Source of the DNA: Rhodobacterales bacterium HTCC2255
Lineage (GTDB): Bacteria > Pseudomonadota > Alphaproteobacteria > Rhodobacterales > Rhodobacteraceae
Reading direction: 5' to 3'
Length of the DNA stretch: 64,000 nt
Assembly (NCBI GenBank): GCA_000153745.1
Contig: DS022282.1
Span: 1,064,517 to 1,128,516 of the forward strand
Shown: piece after piece, positions 1 to 11,767 of the stretch
Layout: each line of letters begins with the position of its first letter
Position numbering within the stretch: position 1 is the first letter of the stretch
Made by a program: the position numbers and the translations under genes
Notes under the pieces: model-generated
What the model saw: the letters and a program-made list of their open reading frames with translations, nothing else
Database searches by the model: none
Told to the model about the DNA's origin: nothing

Positions 1-3000
1 TAATTTGATGAGTTGCCCCACCTGTACCTGCTGGTATCAAACGTCCCACAATTACGTTTTCTTTTAAGCCAATCAACTTATCTTTCTTACCACGCGTTGC
101 TGCATCTGTTAGAACACGAGTTGTTTCTTGGAAAGACGCTGCTGAAATAAATGAACGCGTTTGCAGAGATGCTTTTGTGATGCCTAAGAGAATTGGGCCA
201 CCAGTTGCAGGTTCGCGACCAGCATCTACAGCTTTTTGACATGCTTCATCAAATTCTGCTTTGTCTACTTGCTCGCCTTTTAATAGAGTTGTGCCACCAC
301 TTGTTGTGATTTCCCATTTTTGCAACATTTGACGAACTATAACTTCAATGTGTTTATCATTAATCTTCACACCTTGAAGTCGATAAACATCTTGGACTTC
401 GTCAATCATATAATCAGCTAATGCTTCAACACCCATAATATTTAAAATATCGTGAGGCGCAGGATTGCCATCCATGATGTATTCACCTTTTTGGATGAAG
501 TCACCTTCTTGGACAGGAATATGCTTACCTTTTGGAACCATATATTCTGTTTTGATTTCTGAATCGTCTGCAGATACTACATTAACTCGTCGCTTGTTCT
601 TGAAGTCACGTCCAAATTCAACATAACCATCCATTTCAGCAATTATGGCGTGATCTTTTGGTCTACGTGCTTCAAAAAGTTCTGCAACACGTGGCAAACC
701 ACCCGTAATATCTTTTGTTTTTGCACCTTCACGAGGAATACGTGCAACAACATCACCAGCCTCAATAGCTTGGCCATCTTCTACAGATAAAATTGCATCA
801 ACAGACATGGCATATTGGATTGGATTGCCTGCATCATTTATTACTGGATCTCCAGTTTTAGTATCAGCTACAATTATTGATGGCTTCAAATCCGAACCTT
901 GCTTTGCAGAACGCCAATCAGTTACGATTTTTTGGCTAATGCCAGTTGCGTCATCAGTCACATCACGTACGGAAATACCAGAAACAAGATCTACAAGTTT
1001 AGTTATACCACCTTTGTCAGCAATGATTGGTAATGTATATGGATCCCATTCGTATAATTTATCACCACGTGCAACTTTATCACCTGATTTAACCAATACT
1101 TTAGTACCATAATCCATTTTATGGATAACAGCATCCTGCCCATTTTCATCAACAACCACTAACTCAACGTTACGGCCCATAACGATTTGCTCGCCGTCTC
1201 GATTTATAAGTATATTAGCTTTTCTAATGTCAATTGTCCCAGCTTGGCTAGCGTCTTGGAATGATTGCTGACCACCCTGCGCAACACCACCAATGTGGAA
1301 AGTACGCATTGTAAGCTGCGTTCCTGGTTCACCGATAGACTGTGCAGCAATAATTCCAACTGCTTCACCTGGATTTACACCATGCCCACGAGCTAAATCA
1401 CGCCCGTAACATGCTGCACAAATACCATCATCTGATTCACAAGTTAGTGGTGATCTTATTTGTATTGAGACTAAATTAGCTGCGTCAATTGTGTCTGCTT
1501 GTCTTTCATCTACAAGATCATTGCACTTCCCTAATGTTTCACCAGTAGCAGGATGTATCACATCTTCAGCAAGTACTCTTCCAAGAATTCGCTCAGCCAT
1601 TGAAGAAACAACTTCTCCATCATTTACAGCAGCACGTGCCGTAATTGATTTATCAGTTCCACAATCCCATTCACGTACAATACAATCTTGAGCAACGTCG
1701 ACCAAACGACGGGTTAAATAACCTGAATTTGCTGTTTTCAAGGCAGTATCAGACAGACCCTTACGAGCACCGTGAGTAGAGTTGAAATACTCTAGAACCG
1801 AAAGGCCTTCTTTAAAGTTAGAGATAATTGGAGTTTCAATAATTTCGCCATTTGGCTTTGCCATCAACCCACGCATACCGCCAAGCTGCTTCATCTGAGT
1901 AACAGACCCACGAGCACCTGAATGTGCCATCATGTAAACAGAGTTTGGTTCCATTTCAGAACCATCATCAGTTTTCTTCATTGATGAAATACTATCCATC
2001 ATGGCATCTGTTACTTTTTCGTTTGCTTTTGACCAAGCATCAACAACTTTGTTGTATTTTTCACCCTGAGTGATCAATCCATCCATATATTGTTGTTCGA
2101 AACCCTTCACATAATCACGAGTTTCATTAACTAGTGACCATTTTGTTTCTGGAATAATCATGTCATCTTTACCAAAAGATATACCTGCTTTGAATGCTTC
2201 ACGGAAACCCAAGGTCATAATATGATCACAGAATATTACAGACTCTTTTTGGCCACAATAACGATATACACTATCAATTATTTCACCAACTTCTTTTTTA
2301 CGTAATAATCGGTTAATTAAGCTATAAGGTGCTTTATGATTTAATGGTAAAACAGTGCTCAACCTTACTCGCCCAGGTGTCGTTTCAAAACGCTCCCACA
2401 CAACTTCACCTTCTTCATTTACTTGCTCAACTCGACAAGTAATTTTTGAATGTAAGTGAACCTTACCAGTGTCTAACGCATGCTCAACCTCTTGAGGATT
2501 TGCAAATGTCATTCCTTGGCCAATCATGCCCTCGCGCTCTAAAGTCACATAATACAAACCTAAGATCATATCCTGTGAAGGAACAATGATTGGTTTACCA
2601 TTCGCAGGAGATAAAACGTTGTTTGTAGACATCATAAGAACACGCGCTTCTAATTGTGCTTCCAATGAAAGAGGAACGTGAACAGCCATTTGGTCGCCAT
2701 CAAAATCAGCATTAAATGCTGAGCAGACTAAAGGATGTAACTGTATTGCTTTACCTTCAATAAGTACTGGTTCAAATGCTTGTATACCCAAACGGTGCAG
2801 TGTAGGTGCACGGTTTAGCATCACTGGATGTTCACGGATAACTTCATCCAAAATATCCCATACTTCAGGACGCTGTTTCTCAACAATTTTCTTTGCCTGC
2901 TTGACTGTTGAAGACAGTCCCTTGGCTTCTAAACGAGAGTAAATAAATGGTTTGAATAGTTCTAAAGCCATTTTTTTAGGCAAGCCACATTGATGTAATT

Positions 3001-4093
3001 TTAGCTCAGGGCCCGTAACAATTACAGAACGCCCAGAAAAATCTACACGCTTACCTAATAAGTTTTGTCTGAAACGACCTTGCTTACCTTTAAGCATATC
3101 AGAAAGTGATTTCAACGCACGTTTATTAGCGCCTGTGATTACTCTTCCTCGGCGTCCATTATCAAACAATGCATCAACAGATTCTTGAAGCATTCTTTTT
3201 TCGTTACGAACAATAATATCTGGAGCGCGTAATTCAATTAAACGCTTCAAACGGTTATTACGATTTATTACACGACGATAAAGGTCATTTAAATCTGATG
3301 TAGCAAAACGACCACCATCAAGTGGTACTAAAGGACGTAGTTCTGGTGGTATTACTGGCAATACTGTCATTACCATCCACTCTGGGCGATTACCTGAGTC
3401 AATAAATGCTTCAACAACCTTCAAGCGTTTGATGATTTTCTTTGGTTTTAATTCACCAGTAGCTTCAGCTAACTCATCACGTAACTGTTCTGCTTCTGCA
3501 TCTAAATCAATGTTTGATAACATTTCACGAATAGCTTCTGCACCTATTCCCGCATTAAATGCATCTTCACCAAACATATCTTGGGCATCTAAGAACTCTT
3601 CTTCAGACATCATTTGTCCATAGTTCAGATCGGTCAAACCAGGCTCTATAACTACGTATTGTTCAAAATATAAAACTCTTTCCAACTCACGCAATGTCAT
3701 ATCTAACATAAGGCCAATACGTGAAGGTAATGACTTTAAAAACCAAATATGCGCGACTGGTGATGCTAAATCGATATGTCCCATACGTTCACGACGTACT
3801 TTTTGAAGCGTTACTTCAACACCACATTTTTCACATACTACACCACGGTATTTCATGCGTTTATATTTGCCACATAAACATTCGTAATCTTTAATCGGGC
3901 CAAATATTCTTGCACAAAACAAACCATCACGTTCAGGTTTAAATGTACGATAGTTAATGGTTTCTGGCTTTTTTATCTCACCAAATGACCATGACAGGAT
4001 CCGTTCAGGTGACGCCAAAGATATTTGAATTTCATCAAACGTCTTTGGAGGCTGGACGGGATTAAACGGGTTATTCGTGATTTCTTGGTTCAT
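1..4093 (-). CDS. rpoC: DNA-directed RNA polymerase subunit beta' (partial, C-terminus outside window)
   Basis: Largest catalytic subunit of RNA polymerase. The reading frame is open from an ATG at 4093 to the left edge, about 1364 codons, so only the extreme C-terminus is missing. The protein opens [16 protein letters not shown]. The N-terminal zinc ribbon ([20 protein letters not shown]) is near residues 70-88, and the Mg-binding active-site motif NADFDGD lies at 2693-2713 (residues 461-467). The second zinc site (Cys in [15 protein letters not shown]) is near residues 880-900. An AGGA about 8 bases before the ATG supports the start. It follows rpoB by 48 bases and is surely co-transcribed with it. 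Identification is certain. Confidence 0.98.
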   Translation of the reverse strand, partial: MNQEITNNPFNPVQPPKTFDEIQISLASPERILSWSFGEIKKPETINYRTFKPERDGLFCARIFGPIKDYECLCGKYKRMKYRGVVCEKCGVEVTLQKVRRERMGHIDLASPVAHIWFLKSLPSRIGLMLDMTLRELERVLYFEQYVVIEPGLTDLNYGQMMSEEEFLDAQDMFGEDAFNAGIGAEAIREMLSNIDLDAEAEQLRDELAEATGELKPKKIIKRLKVVEAFIDSGNRPEWMVMTVLPVIPPELRPLVPLDGGRFATSDLNDLYRRVINRNNRLKRLIELRAPDIIVRNEKRMLQESVDALFDNGRRGRVITGANKRALKSLSDMLKGKQGRFRQNLLGKRVDFSGRSVIVTGPELKLHQCGLPKKMALELFKPFIYSRLEAKGLSSTVKQAKKIVEKQRPEVWDILDEVIREHPVMLNRAPTLHRLGIQAFEPVLIEGKAIQLHPLVCSAFNADFDGDQMAVHVPLSLEAQLEARVLMMSTNNVLSPANGKPIIVPSQDMILGLYYVTLEREGMIGQGMTFANPQEVEHALDTGKVHLHSKITCRVEQVNEEGEVVWERFETTPGRVRLSTVLPLNHKAPYSLINRLLRKKEVGEIIDSVYRYCGQKESVIFCDHIMTLGFREAFKAGISFGKDDMIIPETKWSLVNETRDYVKGFEQQYMDGLITQGEKYNKVVDAWSKANEKVTDAMMDSISSMKKTDDGSEMEPNSVYMMAHSGARGSVTQMKQLGGMRGLMAKPNGEIIETPIISNFKEGLSVLEYFNSTHGARKGLSDTALKTANSGYLTRRLVDVAQDCIVREWDCGTDKSITARAAVNDGEVVSSMAERILGRVLAEDVIHPATGETLGKCNDLVDERQADTIDAANLVSIQIRSPLTCESDDGICAACYGRDLARGHGVNPGEAVGIIAAQSIGEPGTQLTMRTFHIGGVAQGGQQSFQDASQAGTIDIRKANILINRDGEQIVMGRNVELVVVDENGQDAVIHKMDYGTKVLVKSGDKVARGDKLYEWDPYTLPIIADKGGITKLVDLVSGISVRDVTDDATGISQKIVTDWRSAKQGSDLKPSIIVADTKTGDPVINDAGNPIQYAMSVDAILSVEDGQAIEAGDVVARIPREGAKTKDITGGLPRVAELFEARRPKDHAIIAEMDGYVEFGRDFKNKRRVNVVSADDSEIKTEYMVPKGKHIPVQEGDFIQKGEYIMDGNPAPHDILNIMGVEALADYMIDEVQDVYRLQGVKINDKHIEVIVRQMLQKWEITTSGGTTLLKGEQVDKAEFDEACQKAVDAGREPATGGPILLGITKASLQTRSFISAASFQETTRVLTDAATRGKKDKLIGLKENVIVGRLIPAGTGGATHQI

Positions 4094-4125
4094 TTTCTAG
4101 ATCCTAATCTCGAGTTCAGTTAAAG

Positions 4126-4147
4126 GAGTAGGCGCGAACGCCTACTC
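4126..4147 (-). promoter_or_regulatory. UUCG-capped hairpin over the rpoB stop codon
   Basis: On the minus strand GAGTAGGCG pairs perfectly with CGCCTACTC around a TTCG loop (9 base pairs, extra-stable tetraloop class). The rpoB stop codon TAG (4142-4144) lies in the 5' arm. No uridine run follows, so it does not look like an intrinsic terminator. A role in mRNA processing, stability or rpoB/rpoC translational balance is inference. Confidence 0.6.
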
Positions 4148-7100
4148 ACTCTCCGCATCCAGCAGTTGGATATTCAGACCCAAACTACGGATTTCTTTAA
4201 TAAGCACGTTGAAACTTTCTGGTATTCCAGCTTCAAAGTTATCTTCACCTTTGACAATGCTTTCATATACTTTCGTACGGCCAGCAACGTCATCAGATTT
4301 AACAGTTAACATTTCTTGTAATGTATATGCAGCACCATATGCTTCTAATGCCCACACTTCCATTTCACCAAAACGTTGTCCACCAAACTGTGCTTTACCA
4401 CCAAGTGGTTGCTGAGTAACCAAAGAGTATGGTCCAGTTGATCGTGCGTGAATCTTATCATCAACCAAATGGTGAAGCTTCAAGATGTATTTCATACCAA
4501 CTGTAACAGGTCGGTTAAATTGCTCACCAGTTCGGCCATCAAACAAAATAGATTGTCCAGATGTGTCTAAGCCTGCACGTGTTAACATATCATTAACATC
4601 AGCTTCTTTCGCACCATCAAACACTGGAGTTGCAATTGGAACACCTTTAGTAACATTACCAGCCGCCTCTAAGAAATTATCCTTTGGCATATCTTTTAAA
4701 ACTTCATCATAAAGTTCGTCACCATAAGCAATTTTCATTGCATCTTGAACAGGTGACATATCACCAGAGCGGCGATATTCTTGTAGTGATAAGTCAATAG
4801 ATTTACCTAAGTTTCTAGCTGCCCAACCCATATGAGTTTCAAGAATTTGGCCAACATTCATACGTGATGGAACGCCTAGAGGATTCAAGCAGAAGTCTAC
4901 AGGAGTACCATCTGCTAAGAATGGCATATCTTCTTGAGGGACTACTTTAGAAATCACACCTTTGTTGCCGTGACGTCCAGCCATTTTATCACCTGGCTGT
5001 AATTTACGTTTTACAGCGATGAAAACTTTTACCATTTTCATAACACCTGGAGGTAGATCATCTCCTCGTCTAACCTTTTCAACTTTATCTTCAAAACGAG
5101 CATCTAAAGCTCCTTTTTGTAAGTCATATTGCTTATTTAAGGACTCCATGTTCGCCACATCAGCTTCATCTTCTAATGCAAGCTGCCACCACTGTCCTTT
5201 TGACAGTGATTCAAGAAGATCATCATCAATCAATGAGCCCGATTTTACGCCTTTTGGTCCTTTAATTGCCTTTTTTCCAGCAATCATTGATTTTAATCTA
5301 GCATAAGTATTACGATCCAAAATACCTACTTCATCATCACGGTCTCTTGCTAATCGTTCAACTTCTTCTCGCTCAATTTGCAGAGCACGTTCATCTTTTT
5401 CAATGCCATGGCGGTTGAATACACGCACTTCAACAACAGTGCCGTAGTCTCCCGGTGGTAATCTTAGAGATGTGTCTCGAACATCAGATGCTTTTTCGCC
5501 AAAAATAGCTCTTAACAACTTCTCTTCGGGTGTCATTGGGCTTTCACCTTTTGGTGTAATTTTCCCAACTAATATATCAGAAGGTCCAACCTCTGCACCA
5601 ATATAGACAATGCCTGCTTCATCCAAATTACGTAAGGCTTCTTCCCCAACATTTGGAATATCTCGAGTAATTTCTTCAGGGCCTAACTTTGTATCACGCG
5701 CAGCAACTTCAAACTCTTCAATATGTACAGATGTAAATACGTCATCTTTAACGATACGTTCAGATATTAGTATTGAATCTTCGTAGTTGTAACCATTCCA
5801 AGGCATAAACGCTACGAGAACATTTTTACCTAATGCTAATTCACCAATATCAGTTGATGGACCATCAGCTACAACTTCACCCATAGACACACGATCGCCA
5901 ACTTTAACAAGTGGTCTTTGGTTAATACATGTGTTTTGGTTTGAGCGCTGGAATTTACGTAGCCTGTAGATATCAACACCAGGATCACCAGCGTCCATTG
6001 CGTCAGTTACTCTAACAACAATTCTAGTTGCGTCCACTTGGTCGATAATACCACCACGAGCTGCTGTAATAGCAGCCCCAGAGTCACGGGCTACTACTTC
6101 TTCGATACCAGTTCCAACATACGGAGCATCAGCCTTTAACAAAGGAACTGCTTGGCGTTGCATGTTTGATCCCATTAATGCTCTGTTAGCATCATCATTT
6201 TCAAGGAATGGAATTAGTGATGCAGCAACAGATACCAACTGTTTCGGTGAAACATCAATATAATCAATATTTTCTGGTGTATTTAACATATACTCACCAG
6301 CCTGGCGTGTAGAAACCAGATCATTAGCAAATTTGCCACCGTCATCCAATTTCGCATTTGCCTGAGCTACGGTATACCTCATTTCCTCTGTTGCTGACAT
6401 ATATTGCACTTCATCAGTAACTTTTCCATCATCCACACGACGGTAAGGCGTTTCAATAAAGCCATACTTATTTACTCTTGCGAAAGATGCTAAAGAGTTA
6501 ATCAAACCAATATTTGGGCCTTCAGGTGTCTCAATTGGGCACATACGGCCATAATGTGTTGGATGAACGTCACGAACTTCAAAGCCTGCGCGTTCACGAG
6601 TTAAACCTCCTGGTCCAAGAGCAGATAGACGGCGCTTGTGTGTCACTTCTGATAATGGATTAGTTTGGTCCATAAATTGAGAAAGTTGAGAAGATCCAAA
6701 GAATTCACGAACAGCCGCTGCAGCTGGTTTAGCATTAATTAGATCCTGAGGCATAATGTTATCTATTTCAACAGAAGACATCCGCTCTTTGATAGCACGC
6801 TCCATGCGCAAAAGCCCAACACGATATTGGTTTTCCATCAATTCGCCAACTGATCTTACACGTCTGTTTCCGAGGTGATCAATGTCATCTATGTCACCTT
6901 TGCCATCACGCAATTCAACCAATGCTTTCACTACGCCAATTATGTCTTCTTTGCGCAATGTACGTTGTGTATCTTCAGCATCTAGCTGTAAACGCATGTT
7001 CATTTTAACACGACCAACAGCTGAAAGATCATAACGTTCAGAGTCAAAGAATAATGTATCAAAAAGTGCTGATGCAGCATCGACGGTCGGTGGCTCACCA

Positions 7101-8278
7101 GGACGCATTACTCGATAAATATCCATTAATGCTGTATCACGGCCCATATTTTTATCTATGGACATGGTATTCCTAATGTATGGACCTACATTTATGTTAT
7201 CAATATCAAGAGTTGGAATATTTGTTACTCCAGCTTCTAGAAGCTCATGTAAAGTTCCACCATTAACAACACCTTCTTTGTCATATTCTAATGTAAGCTC
7301 ATCTCCAGCTTCTACATAGATGGCACCAGTTTCTTCGTTTATGATATCTTGAGAAACGTAACGTCCTACGATTGTATCGAAAGCTACACGTATTTCTGTC
7401 ACCTTACCTTCTTCAATTAATTTCTTAACCGTTCTAGGTGTGACCTTAGTTCCTGCTTCTGCGATAACCTTGCCCGTTTTCGCATCAATAATATCTTCAG
7501 TTGGCTTTGTACCTCTTACGCGCTGTGGAAAAAACTTTGTTACCCAAGCATTTTTCTTTTTTTCAAACTTATAATCAACTGTGTCATAATATGCAGAACA
7601 AACACCTTCTTGGTCCAATCCCAGCGCATATAACAATGTAGTTACAGGTAATTTTCGACGACGGTCGATGCGAGCGTATACAACATCTTTTGCATCAAAT
7701 TCAAAATCCAACCATGAACCACGATATGGGATTATACGAGATGCAAAAAGTAATTTACCTGATGAGTGCGTTTTTCCACGATCATGGTCAAAAAATACTC
7801 CAGGTGATCTGTGCATTTGTGAAACAACAACACGTTCAGTTCCATTGACAACGAATGTACCGTTAGGTGTCATAAGTGGTAGATCACCCATAAACACATC
7901 TTGCTCTTTAATGTCTTTTACAGACCTAGCACCAGTATCTTCATCAACATCAAAAACAATCAATCGTAGTGTAACTTTGAGTGGTGCAGAATATGTCATA
8001 TCACGTTGCATACATTCCTCAACGTCATATTTTGGCTTTTCTAGATCATATTTTACATATTCTAATACAGCTGTTTCATTAAAATCTTTAATTGGAAAAA
8101 CCGATTGAAATACAGCGTTAATTCCCTCACCATCTAATGGTTGAGATTGATCGCCAGAATTCAAAAAGAGATCATACGAACTCTTTTGTACCTGTATAAG
8201 ATTTGGAATGTCCAAAACTTCACGGATTTTACCATAATATTTGCGGATACGTTTTATACCTGAATGCGTCTGAGCCAT
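4142..8278 (-). CDS. rpoB: DNA-directed RNA polymerase subunit beta
   Basis: Second-largest RNA polymerase subunit and target of rifampicin-type inhibitors. It is a full-length product of 1378 residues from the ATG at 8278 ([16 protein letters not shown]), the usual alphaproteobacterial start. An in-frame GTG four codons upstream (8290) is possible but would break the family pattern. Visible landmarks are the rifampicin-pocket region ([16 protein letters not shown]), [10 protein letters not shown], the conserved [10 protein letters not shown], and the C-terminal [18 protein letters not shown] that contacts beta'. It sits between rplL and rpoC in the classic order. Nothing looks damaged. Confidence 0.98.
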   Translation of the reverse strand: MAQTHSGIKRIRKYYGKIREVLDIPNLIQVQKSSYDLFLNSGDQSQPLDGEGINAVFQSVFPIKDFNETAVLEYVKYDLEKPKYDVEECMQRDMTYSAPLKVTLRLIVFDVDEDTGARSVKDIKEQDVFMGDLPLMTPNGTFVVNGTERVVVSQMHRSPGVFFDHDRGKTHSSGKLLFASRIIPYRGSWLDFEFDAKDVVYARIDRRRKLPVTTLLYALGLDQEGVCSAYYDTVDYKFEKKKNAWVTKFFPQRVRGTKPTEDIIDAKTGKVIAEAGTKVTPRTVKKLIEEGKVTEIRVAFDTIVGRYVSQDIINEETGAIYVEAGDELTLEYDKEGVVNGGTLHELLEAGVTNIPTLDIDNINVGPYIRNTMSIDKNMGRDTALMDIYRVMRPGEPPTVDAASALFDTLFFDSERYDLSAVGRVKMNMRLQLDAEDTQRTLRKEDIIGVVKALVELRDGKGDIDDIDHLGNRRVRSVGELMENQYRVGLLRMERAIKERMSSVEIDNIMPQDLINAKPAAAAVREFFGSSQLSQFMDQTNPLSEVTHKRRLSALGPGGLTRERAGFEVRDVHPTHYGRMCPIETPEGPNIGLINSLASFARVNKYGFIETPYRRVDDGKVTDEVQYMSATEEMRYTVAQANAKLDDGGKFANDLVSTRQAGEYMLNTPENIDYIDVSPKQLVSVAASLIPFLENDDANRALMGSNMQRQAVPLLKADAPYVGTGIEEVVARDSGAAITAARGGIIDQVDATRIVVRVTDAMDAGDPGVDIYRLRKFQRSNQNTCINQRPLVKVGDRVSMGEVVADGPSTDIGELALGKNVLVAFMPWNGYNYEDSILISERIVKDDVFTSVHIEEFEVAARDTKLGPEEITRDIPNVGEEALRNLDEAGIVYIGAEVGPSDILVGKITPKGESPMTPEEKLLRAIFGEKASDVRDTSLRLPPGDYGTVVEVRVFNRHGIEKDERALQIEREEVERLARDRDDEVGILDRNTYARLKSMIAGKKAIKGPKGVKSGSLIDDDLLESLSKGQWWQLALEDEADVANMESLNKQYDLQKGALDARFEDKVEKVRRGDDLPPGVMKMVKVFIAVKRKLQPGDKMAGRHGNKGVISKVVPQEDMPFLADGTPVDFCLNPLGVPSRMNVGQILETHMGWAARNLGKSIDLSLQEYRRSGDMSPVQDAMKIAYGDELYDEVLKDMPKDNFLEAAGNVTKGVPIATPVFDGAKEADVNDMLTRAGLDTSGQSILFDGRTGEQFNRPVTVGMKYILKLHHLVDDKIHARSTGPYSLVTQQPLGGKAQFGGQRFGEMEVWALEAYGAAYTLQEMLTVKSDDVAGRTKVYESIVKGEDNFEAGIPESFNVLIKEIRSLGLNIQLLDAESE

Positions 8279-8369
8279 GCTCGTCTTCACCTTTTCTAAT
8301 GTTCACGTCATAGTTTGTGCGGGCATCACAACCTAATCGGCCACATGAAACAAAGTTCATCCTATTCTT

Positions 8370-8500
8370 GCTAAAGTGCCACCTTTAGCTCCCGAATGAA
8401 CCCTGTCTAAAACAAAGCCTCTCACAAAGGCTCTCTTTAAGACAGGAGTGGCTGGTTCTAAATAAATAGAACCAGCCATAATAATAACACCCTAAGGTGT
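8370..8500 (-). promoter_or_regulatory. rplL-rpoB intergenic hairpin cluster
   Basis: Four stem-loops read on the minus strand in order: 8487-8500 (ACACC/GGTGT), 8449-8478 (12 perfect base pairs, TGGCTGGTTCTA with its complement, 6-base loop), 8402-8446 (outer CCTGTCT/AGACAGG with an inner AGCCT/AGGCT helix), and 8370-8389 (GCTAAAG/CTTTAGC). None is followed by a strong uridine run. In E. coli the same spacer holds an attenuator and an RNase III site that set the ratio of L7/L12 to beta. I infer a similar role here. Confidence 0.65.
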
Positions 8501-8505
8501 ATAAA

Positions 8506-8877
8506 TTATTTTAATTCAACTTCTGCACCAGCAGCTTCAAGTTGCTTCTTCAACTCTTCAGCTTCTGACTTAGAAACGCCTTCTTTAACTGCTTTTCCGC
8601 CAGCTTCTACAAGATCTTTAGCTTCTTTCAAGCCTAGACCAGTAATGCCACGAACTTCTTTGATGACGTTGATCTTTTTGTCACCAGCAGATTTTAGAAT
8701 AACGTCAAATTCGTCTTTTTCTTCTTCAGCTGCAGTGTCTCCAGCTGCAGCCATAACAACAGCTCCGCCAGCAGCAGGCTCAATGCCGTACTCATCTTTA
8801 AGAAGTGTTTTTAGTTCTTGTGCTTCCAAAAGCGTTAATGCAACGATTTCTTCTGCAAGTTTCTTGATATCAGCCAT
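8506..8877 (-). CDS. rplL: 50S ribosomal protein L7/L12
   Basis: Stalk protein that recruits translation factors to the large subunit. The product is 123 residues from the ATG at 8877 ([20 protein letters not shown]). An open frame continues 17 codons upstream, but those codons lie in the spacer after rplJ and do not match the family. The N-terminal dimerisation helix pair, the Ala/Gly/Glu-rich hinge near residues 36-52, and the C-terminal domain ([20 protein letters not shown]) are all present. It lies 79 bases after rplJ. Expression relative to rpoBC is probably set by the hairpins that follow it. Confidence 0.97.
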   Translation of the reverse strand: MADIKKLAEEIVALTLLEAQELKTLLKDEYGIEPAAGGAVVMAAAGDTAAEEEKDEFDVILKSAGDKKINVIKEVRGITGLGLKEAKDLVEAGGKAVKEGVSKSEAEELKKQLEAAGAEVELK

Positions 8878-8956
8878 TTGATATTTCCAGTTCAATTTTA
8901 AATTCTGTTTTTCCAGTGATGCTCGCATTTACGAACACCGGCATTTCCATTTGCAA

Positions 8957-9469
8957 TTAAGCAGCTTTCTCTTCAATTGTTTCTAAAATAGAAGCAATAT
9001 TAGAGGCAGGCGCACCAACGGCTCCCGCGATGTTTGAGGCAGGTGCAGCAATACAACCAACGATAGAAGCAATAAGCTCCTCACGTGATGGCATGGCGGC
9101 AACGGCTTTAACACCAGCGCGATCCAATGCATTATCTCCCATAGACCCACCAAGAATTACGAGCTTGTCGTTTTCTTTAGCATATTCTTCCGTCACTTTC
9201 GCGGCGGCTACGGGGTCTTCTGAGAAAGACAATACAGTCATTCCATCCAATAAACCTGAGATACTTTCACATGGCTTACCTTCAAGAGCGATTTTGGCGA
9301 GCTTATTTTTGGCTACACGTACAGAACCTCCAACATCACGCATGCGTGAGCGGAAGTCTTGCATTTCTGCAACTGTTATGCCGGCATAGTGAGATACTAC
9401 AACAACACCAGAGTCCGTGAAGATTTGTCCTAGTTCTTTGACTAAGGCTTCTTTTTGGGCTCTATCCAC
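8957..9469 (-). CDS. rplJ: 50S ribosomal protein L10
   Basis: Base of the L7/L12 stalk. The product is 170 residues, starting [14 protein letters not shown] from a GTG at 9469 with GGAG eight bases upstream. The N-terminal rRNA-binding domain and the C-terminal helix that binds L7/L12 dimers (ending [15 protein letters not shown]) are present. It is the first gene after a long leader that looks like an L10 autoregulatory element, so L10 or the L10-L12 complex probably represses rplJL translation. Confidence 0.97.
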   Translation of the reverse strand: MDRAQKEALVKELGQIFTDSGVVVVSHYAGITVAEMQDFRSRMRDVGGSVRVAKNKLAKIALEGKPCESISGLLDGMTVLSFSEDPVAAAKVTEEYAKENDKLVILGGSMGDNALDRAGVKAVAAMPSREELIASIVGCIAAPASNIAGAVGAPASNIASILETIEEKAA

Positions 9470-9693
9470 AGTGTTTCTCCAAATTATAGGAAACGAAATG
9501 TTTCCCGGCTCAGTTTAACTAATCCTCAAGGATCAGCAGTTAGGGTCCTAATTACGGGCCCCTTCCAAAATCACCCGAGGCAATGCCAGAGGTATAATTT
9601 GTTCGGTTCCCATCTCAGGCAGGGATTATTTTGCAGCAGCAAAACCCACCATCTCGGACAGTATCAAAACAATATCGACGAATCGATATAGTT
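9470..9693 (-). promoter_or_regulatory. L10 leader: autoregulatory 5' UTR of rplJL-rpoBC
   Basis: A gene-free stretch before rplJ rich in G/C runs unlike the AT-rich flanks. At its 5' side is a hairpin ATATCGA-TTCG-TCGATAT (9672-9689, UUCG loop, extendable past one mismatch). Downstream come paired G- and C-rich blocks such as GGGCCC and the repeated GATCC/GGATTAG segment. Ribosomal protein L10 leaders are known in this position in many bacteria (the Rfam L10_leader family). A covariance-model match would decide it. Short open frames here on either strand are not credible genes. Confidence 0.7.
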
Positions 9694-9863
9694 AAGAATG
9701 GTTGGTATATAGGTGGGTTTACTTCACTTGTGAAGGGGTAAGCTTTTATTATGATTGAAAATTTACATTTATTTTTTAAATTTAATTTGAGACAGTGTCT
9801 ATAATGTACAAATACTAACACATAATGATTTTAATTTAAGATAATAACTGCATCTAATACAAC
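9694..9863 (-). other. AT-rich upstream region of the rplJ transcript
   Basis: Gene-free and very AT-rich. It should contain the rplJ promoter, but I cannot pick one securely. An inverted repeat CTTCAC-AA-GTGAAG lies at 9723-9736. Confidence 0.4.
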
Positions 9864-9893
9864 AAAGGGCCCTATAAAATATAGAGCCCTTTT
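9864..9893 (-). terminator. Terminator after rplKA
   Basis: On the minus strand AAAGGGCTCTAT pairs with ATAGGGCCCTTT (one bulge or mismatch) around a short AT loop, ending in TTT. It lies 20 bases past the rplA stop. The other strand also has a short T run, so it could work both ways. It separates rplKA from rplJL. Confidence 0.7.
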
Positions 9894-9913
9894 AAATTAA
9901 TATAATTTAGGTT

Positions 9914-10612
9914 TTAAGCACCAGCAGCTGCATCAACGTCCAATGTTACTGCTGGACCCATTGTAGAAGATAATACAATCTTTTTAATGTATGCACCCTT
10001 TGCACCTTCAGGTTTAGCTTTTCGCACTGCATTTACAAATGCTTGAACATTTTCTGCAAGCTTATCTTCGCTAAAAGAAGCTTTGCCAACACCCGCATGT
10101 ATTACGCCTGCTTTTTCTACTTTAAACTGCACTTCACCACCTTTAGCTGCTTCAACGGCTGATTTAACATCCATCGTTACAGTACCTACACGTGGGTTAG
10201 GCATTAAATTTCTTGGCCCAAGTACTTTACCTAATCGCCCAACAACACCCATCATGTCAGGAGTTGCTATACAACGATCAAAATCAATTGTTCCACCCTG
10301 GACAATTTCCATTAGGTCCTCGGCGCCAACAATATCAGCGCCAGCCGCTTTAGCTTCATCTGCTTTTGCATCACGTGCAAATACTGCAACACGCATCGTT
10401 TTACCTGTACCATTTGGTAGGCCCACAACACCTCTGACCATTTGATCAGCATGTCTGGGATCTACACCAAGGTTCATTGCTATATCAATTGTCTCATCAA
10501 ATTTTGAAACTGCATTAGCCTTTACCAAGGATACCGCTTCTGAAATTGATAAGGTTGCTTTGCCTTCAAATGAAGCACGAGCAGCTGTTGTTCTTTTTCC
10601 AAATTTAGCCAT
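9914..10612 (-). CDS. rplA: 50S ribosomal protein L1
   Basis: L1-stalk protein that helps release deacylated tRNA from the E site and, in known systems, represses its own rplKA mRNA. The product is 232 residues, opening [18 protein letters not shown]. The family signatures [18 protein letters not shown] and [17 protein letters not shown] are present. The start codon shares one base with the rplK stop (TAATG), and a GAGGTGAAG Shine-Dalgarno lies inside the end of rplK, indicating translational coupling. Confidence 0.97.
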   Translation of the reverse strand: MAKFGKRTTAARASFEGKATLSISEAVSLVKANAVSKFDETIDIAMNLGVDPRHADQMVRGVVGLPNGTGKTMRVAVFARDAKADEAKAAGADIVGAEDLMEIVQGGTIDFDRCIATPDMMGVVGRLGKVLGPRNLMPNPRVGTVTMDVKSAVEAAKGGEVQFKVEKAGVIHAGVGKASFSEDKLAENVQAFVNAVRKAKPEGAKGAYIKKIVLSSTMGPAVTLDVDAAAGA

Positions 10613-11037
10613 TACTTCACCTCAATTCCCATAGAACGCGCTGAGCCAGCTATGATTTTCATAGCTGCTTCAATATCGTTTGCATTCAAATCTTTCATTT
10701 TAGCCTCTGCAATTTCTTGCAGCTGTTTCTTAGAGACAGAGCCTACTACTTCACGGCTAGGTGTTTTTGCACCTGACTTTAATTTTGCAGCTTTTTTAAG
10801 AAAGTATGAAGCAGGTGAAGTTTTGATATCCATTGTAAAAGACTTATCAGCATAATATGTAATGACAGTCGGGCATGGTGCACCATTTTCAAGTTCTTGT
10901 GTTTTTGCATTAAAAGCTTTGCAAAATTCCATGATATTAATTCCGCGTTGACCCAAAGCTGGGCCCACCGGTGGTGATGGGTTGGCTGCTCCTGCAGGGA
11001 TCTGCAGTTTCATAGTGCCAGCAATCTTTTTAGCCAT
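10612..11037 (-). CDS. rplK: 50S ribosomal protein L11
   Basis: L11 binds the GTPase-associated centre of 23S rRNA. The product is 141 residues from the ATG at 11037 ([16 protein letters not shown]). AAAGGAGG directly upstream fixes this start, although the frame stays open 24 codons further up. The proline-rich family signature [13 protein letters not shown] follows near residue 20. It is coupled to rplA by a one-base stop/start overlap. The leader upstream carries a candidate L1-binding structure. Confidence 0.97.
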   Translation of the reverse strand: MAKKIAGTMKLQIPAGAANPSPPVGPALGQRGINIMEFCKAFNAKTQELENGAPCPTVITYYADKSFTMDIKTSPASYFLKKAAKLKSGAKTPSREVVGSVSKKQLQEIAEAKMKDLNANDIEAAMKIIAGSARSMGIEVK

Positions 11038-11092
11038 ATTGGCCTCCTTTAGCTCCGATCCTCCAGGCCGCGTGCCCTTTGGAACAATTTGG

Positions 11093-11133
11093 TGTGGTAC
11101 GGTCATCACCGCGCGCGATGATTTCCTCCCACA
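11093..11133 (-). promoter_or_regulatory. Candidate L1 operator in the rplK leader
   Basis: Minus-strand RNA: TGTGG (11129-11133) pairs with CCACA (11093-11097), and inside it TCATC (11117-11121) pairs with GATGA (11103-11107). An asymmetric purine-rich internal loop (GAGGAAA) separates the two helices. L1 is known to repress rplKA in E. coli through a leader structure that mimics the 23S rRNA site: two short helices with an asymmetric loop. The match is by shape only. Confidence 0.5.
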
Positions 11134-11147
11134 TGCACATCACAAGA

Positions 11148-11681
11148 TTATGTTTGTTTCATAACCTGAGTGAATTCTAGTTCGACAGGCGTAGCCCGTC
11201 CAAAAATTGATACAGTAACTTTCAAGCGAGAGTTTTCTTGATCTACCTCTTCAACCATTCCAGCAAAGCCTTCAAATGGCCCTTCAGTTACATTAACTTG
11301 TTCACCAATATCAAAAGTAATTAAGTTGCGCGGATTTTCTACGCCTTCTTCAACTTGGTTTAGAATAAATGCTACTTCTTTATCTCGCATTGGGCTTGGT
11401 TTACCTGGTTGACCCAAAAAACCTGTTACTCGATTAATGTTATTAATTAAATGATATCCCTTTTCAGACATGTCCATACGTACAAGTAAGTAACCAGGCA
11501 TAAATCTACGTTCAGCTGTTACTTTTTTTCCACGACGTACTTCTATAACTTCTTCAGTCGGCACTAAAACCTGCTCGATTTCATCTTGCATGCCTTCTTG
11601 CTCGACCGCTTCATTGATTAATTCAGCAACTTTTTTTTCAAAGTTGGAAAGAACGCTTACTGAATACCATCTTTTAGCCAT
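11148..11681 (-). CDS. nusG: Transcription termination/antitermination protein NusG
   Basis: Elongation factor that binds RNA polymerase through its NGN domain and links to Rho or the ribosome through its KOW domain. The product is 177 residues, start MAKRWYSVSVLSNFEKKV. The NGN domain covers roughly residues 1-110 (with RRFMPGYLLVRMDM), and the KOW domain follows (GEQVNVTEGPFEGFAGMVEEV). It lies between secE and rplK as usual, 158 bases after secE, with a terminator-like hairpin in that gap. Confidence 0.97.
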   Translation of the reverse strand: MAKRWYSVSVLSNFEKKVAELINEAVEQEGMQDEIEQVLVPTEEVIEVRRGKKVTAERRFMPGYLLVRMDMSEKGYHLINNINRVTGFLGQPGKPSPMRDKEVAFILNQVEEGVENPRNLITFDIGEQVNVTEGPFEGFAGMVEEVDQENSRLKVTVSIFGRATPVELEFTQVMKQT

Positions 11682-11767
11682 AGCTTTTATGCCTCTACTA
11701 GGACTTCATTCAGTCCGTTAATTCATTTACTTTCAAGCCGTTAAGAGACCTGACTACCAAAACAAAA

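Noticed and set aside
7668..8108. 146-codon open frame antisense to rpoB
   Set aside because: It mirrors the codon pattern of rpoB, has no ribosome site and no recognisable protein features.
9615..9821. 68-codon minus-strand frame upstream of rplJ
   Set aside because: It covers the L10 leader region with no Shine-Dalgarno or family resemblance; RNA structure explains the sequence better.
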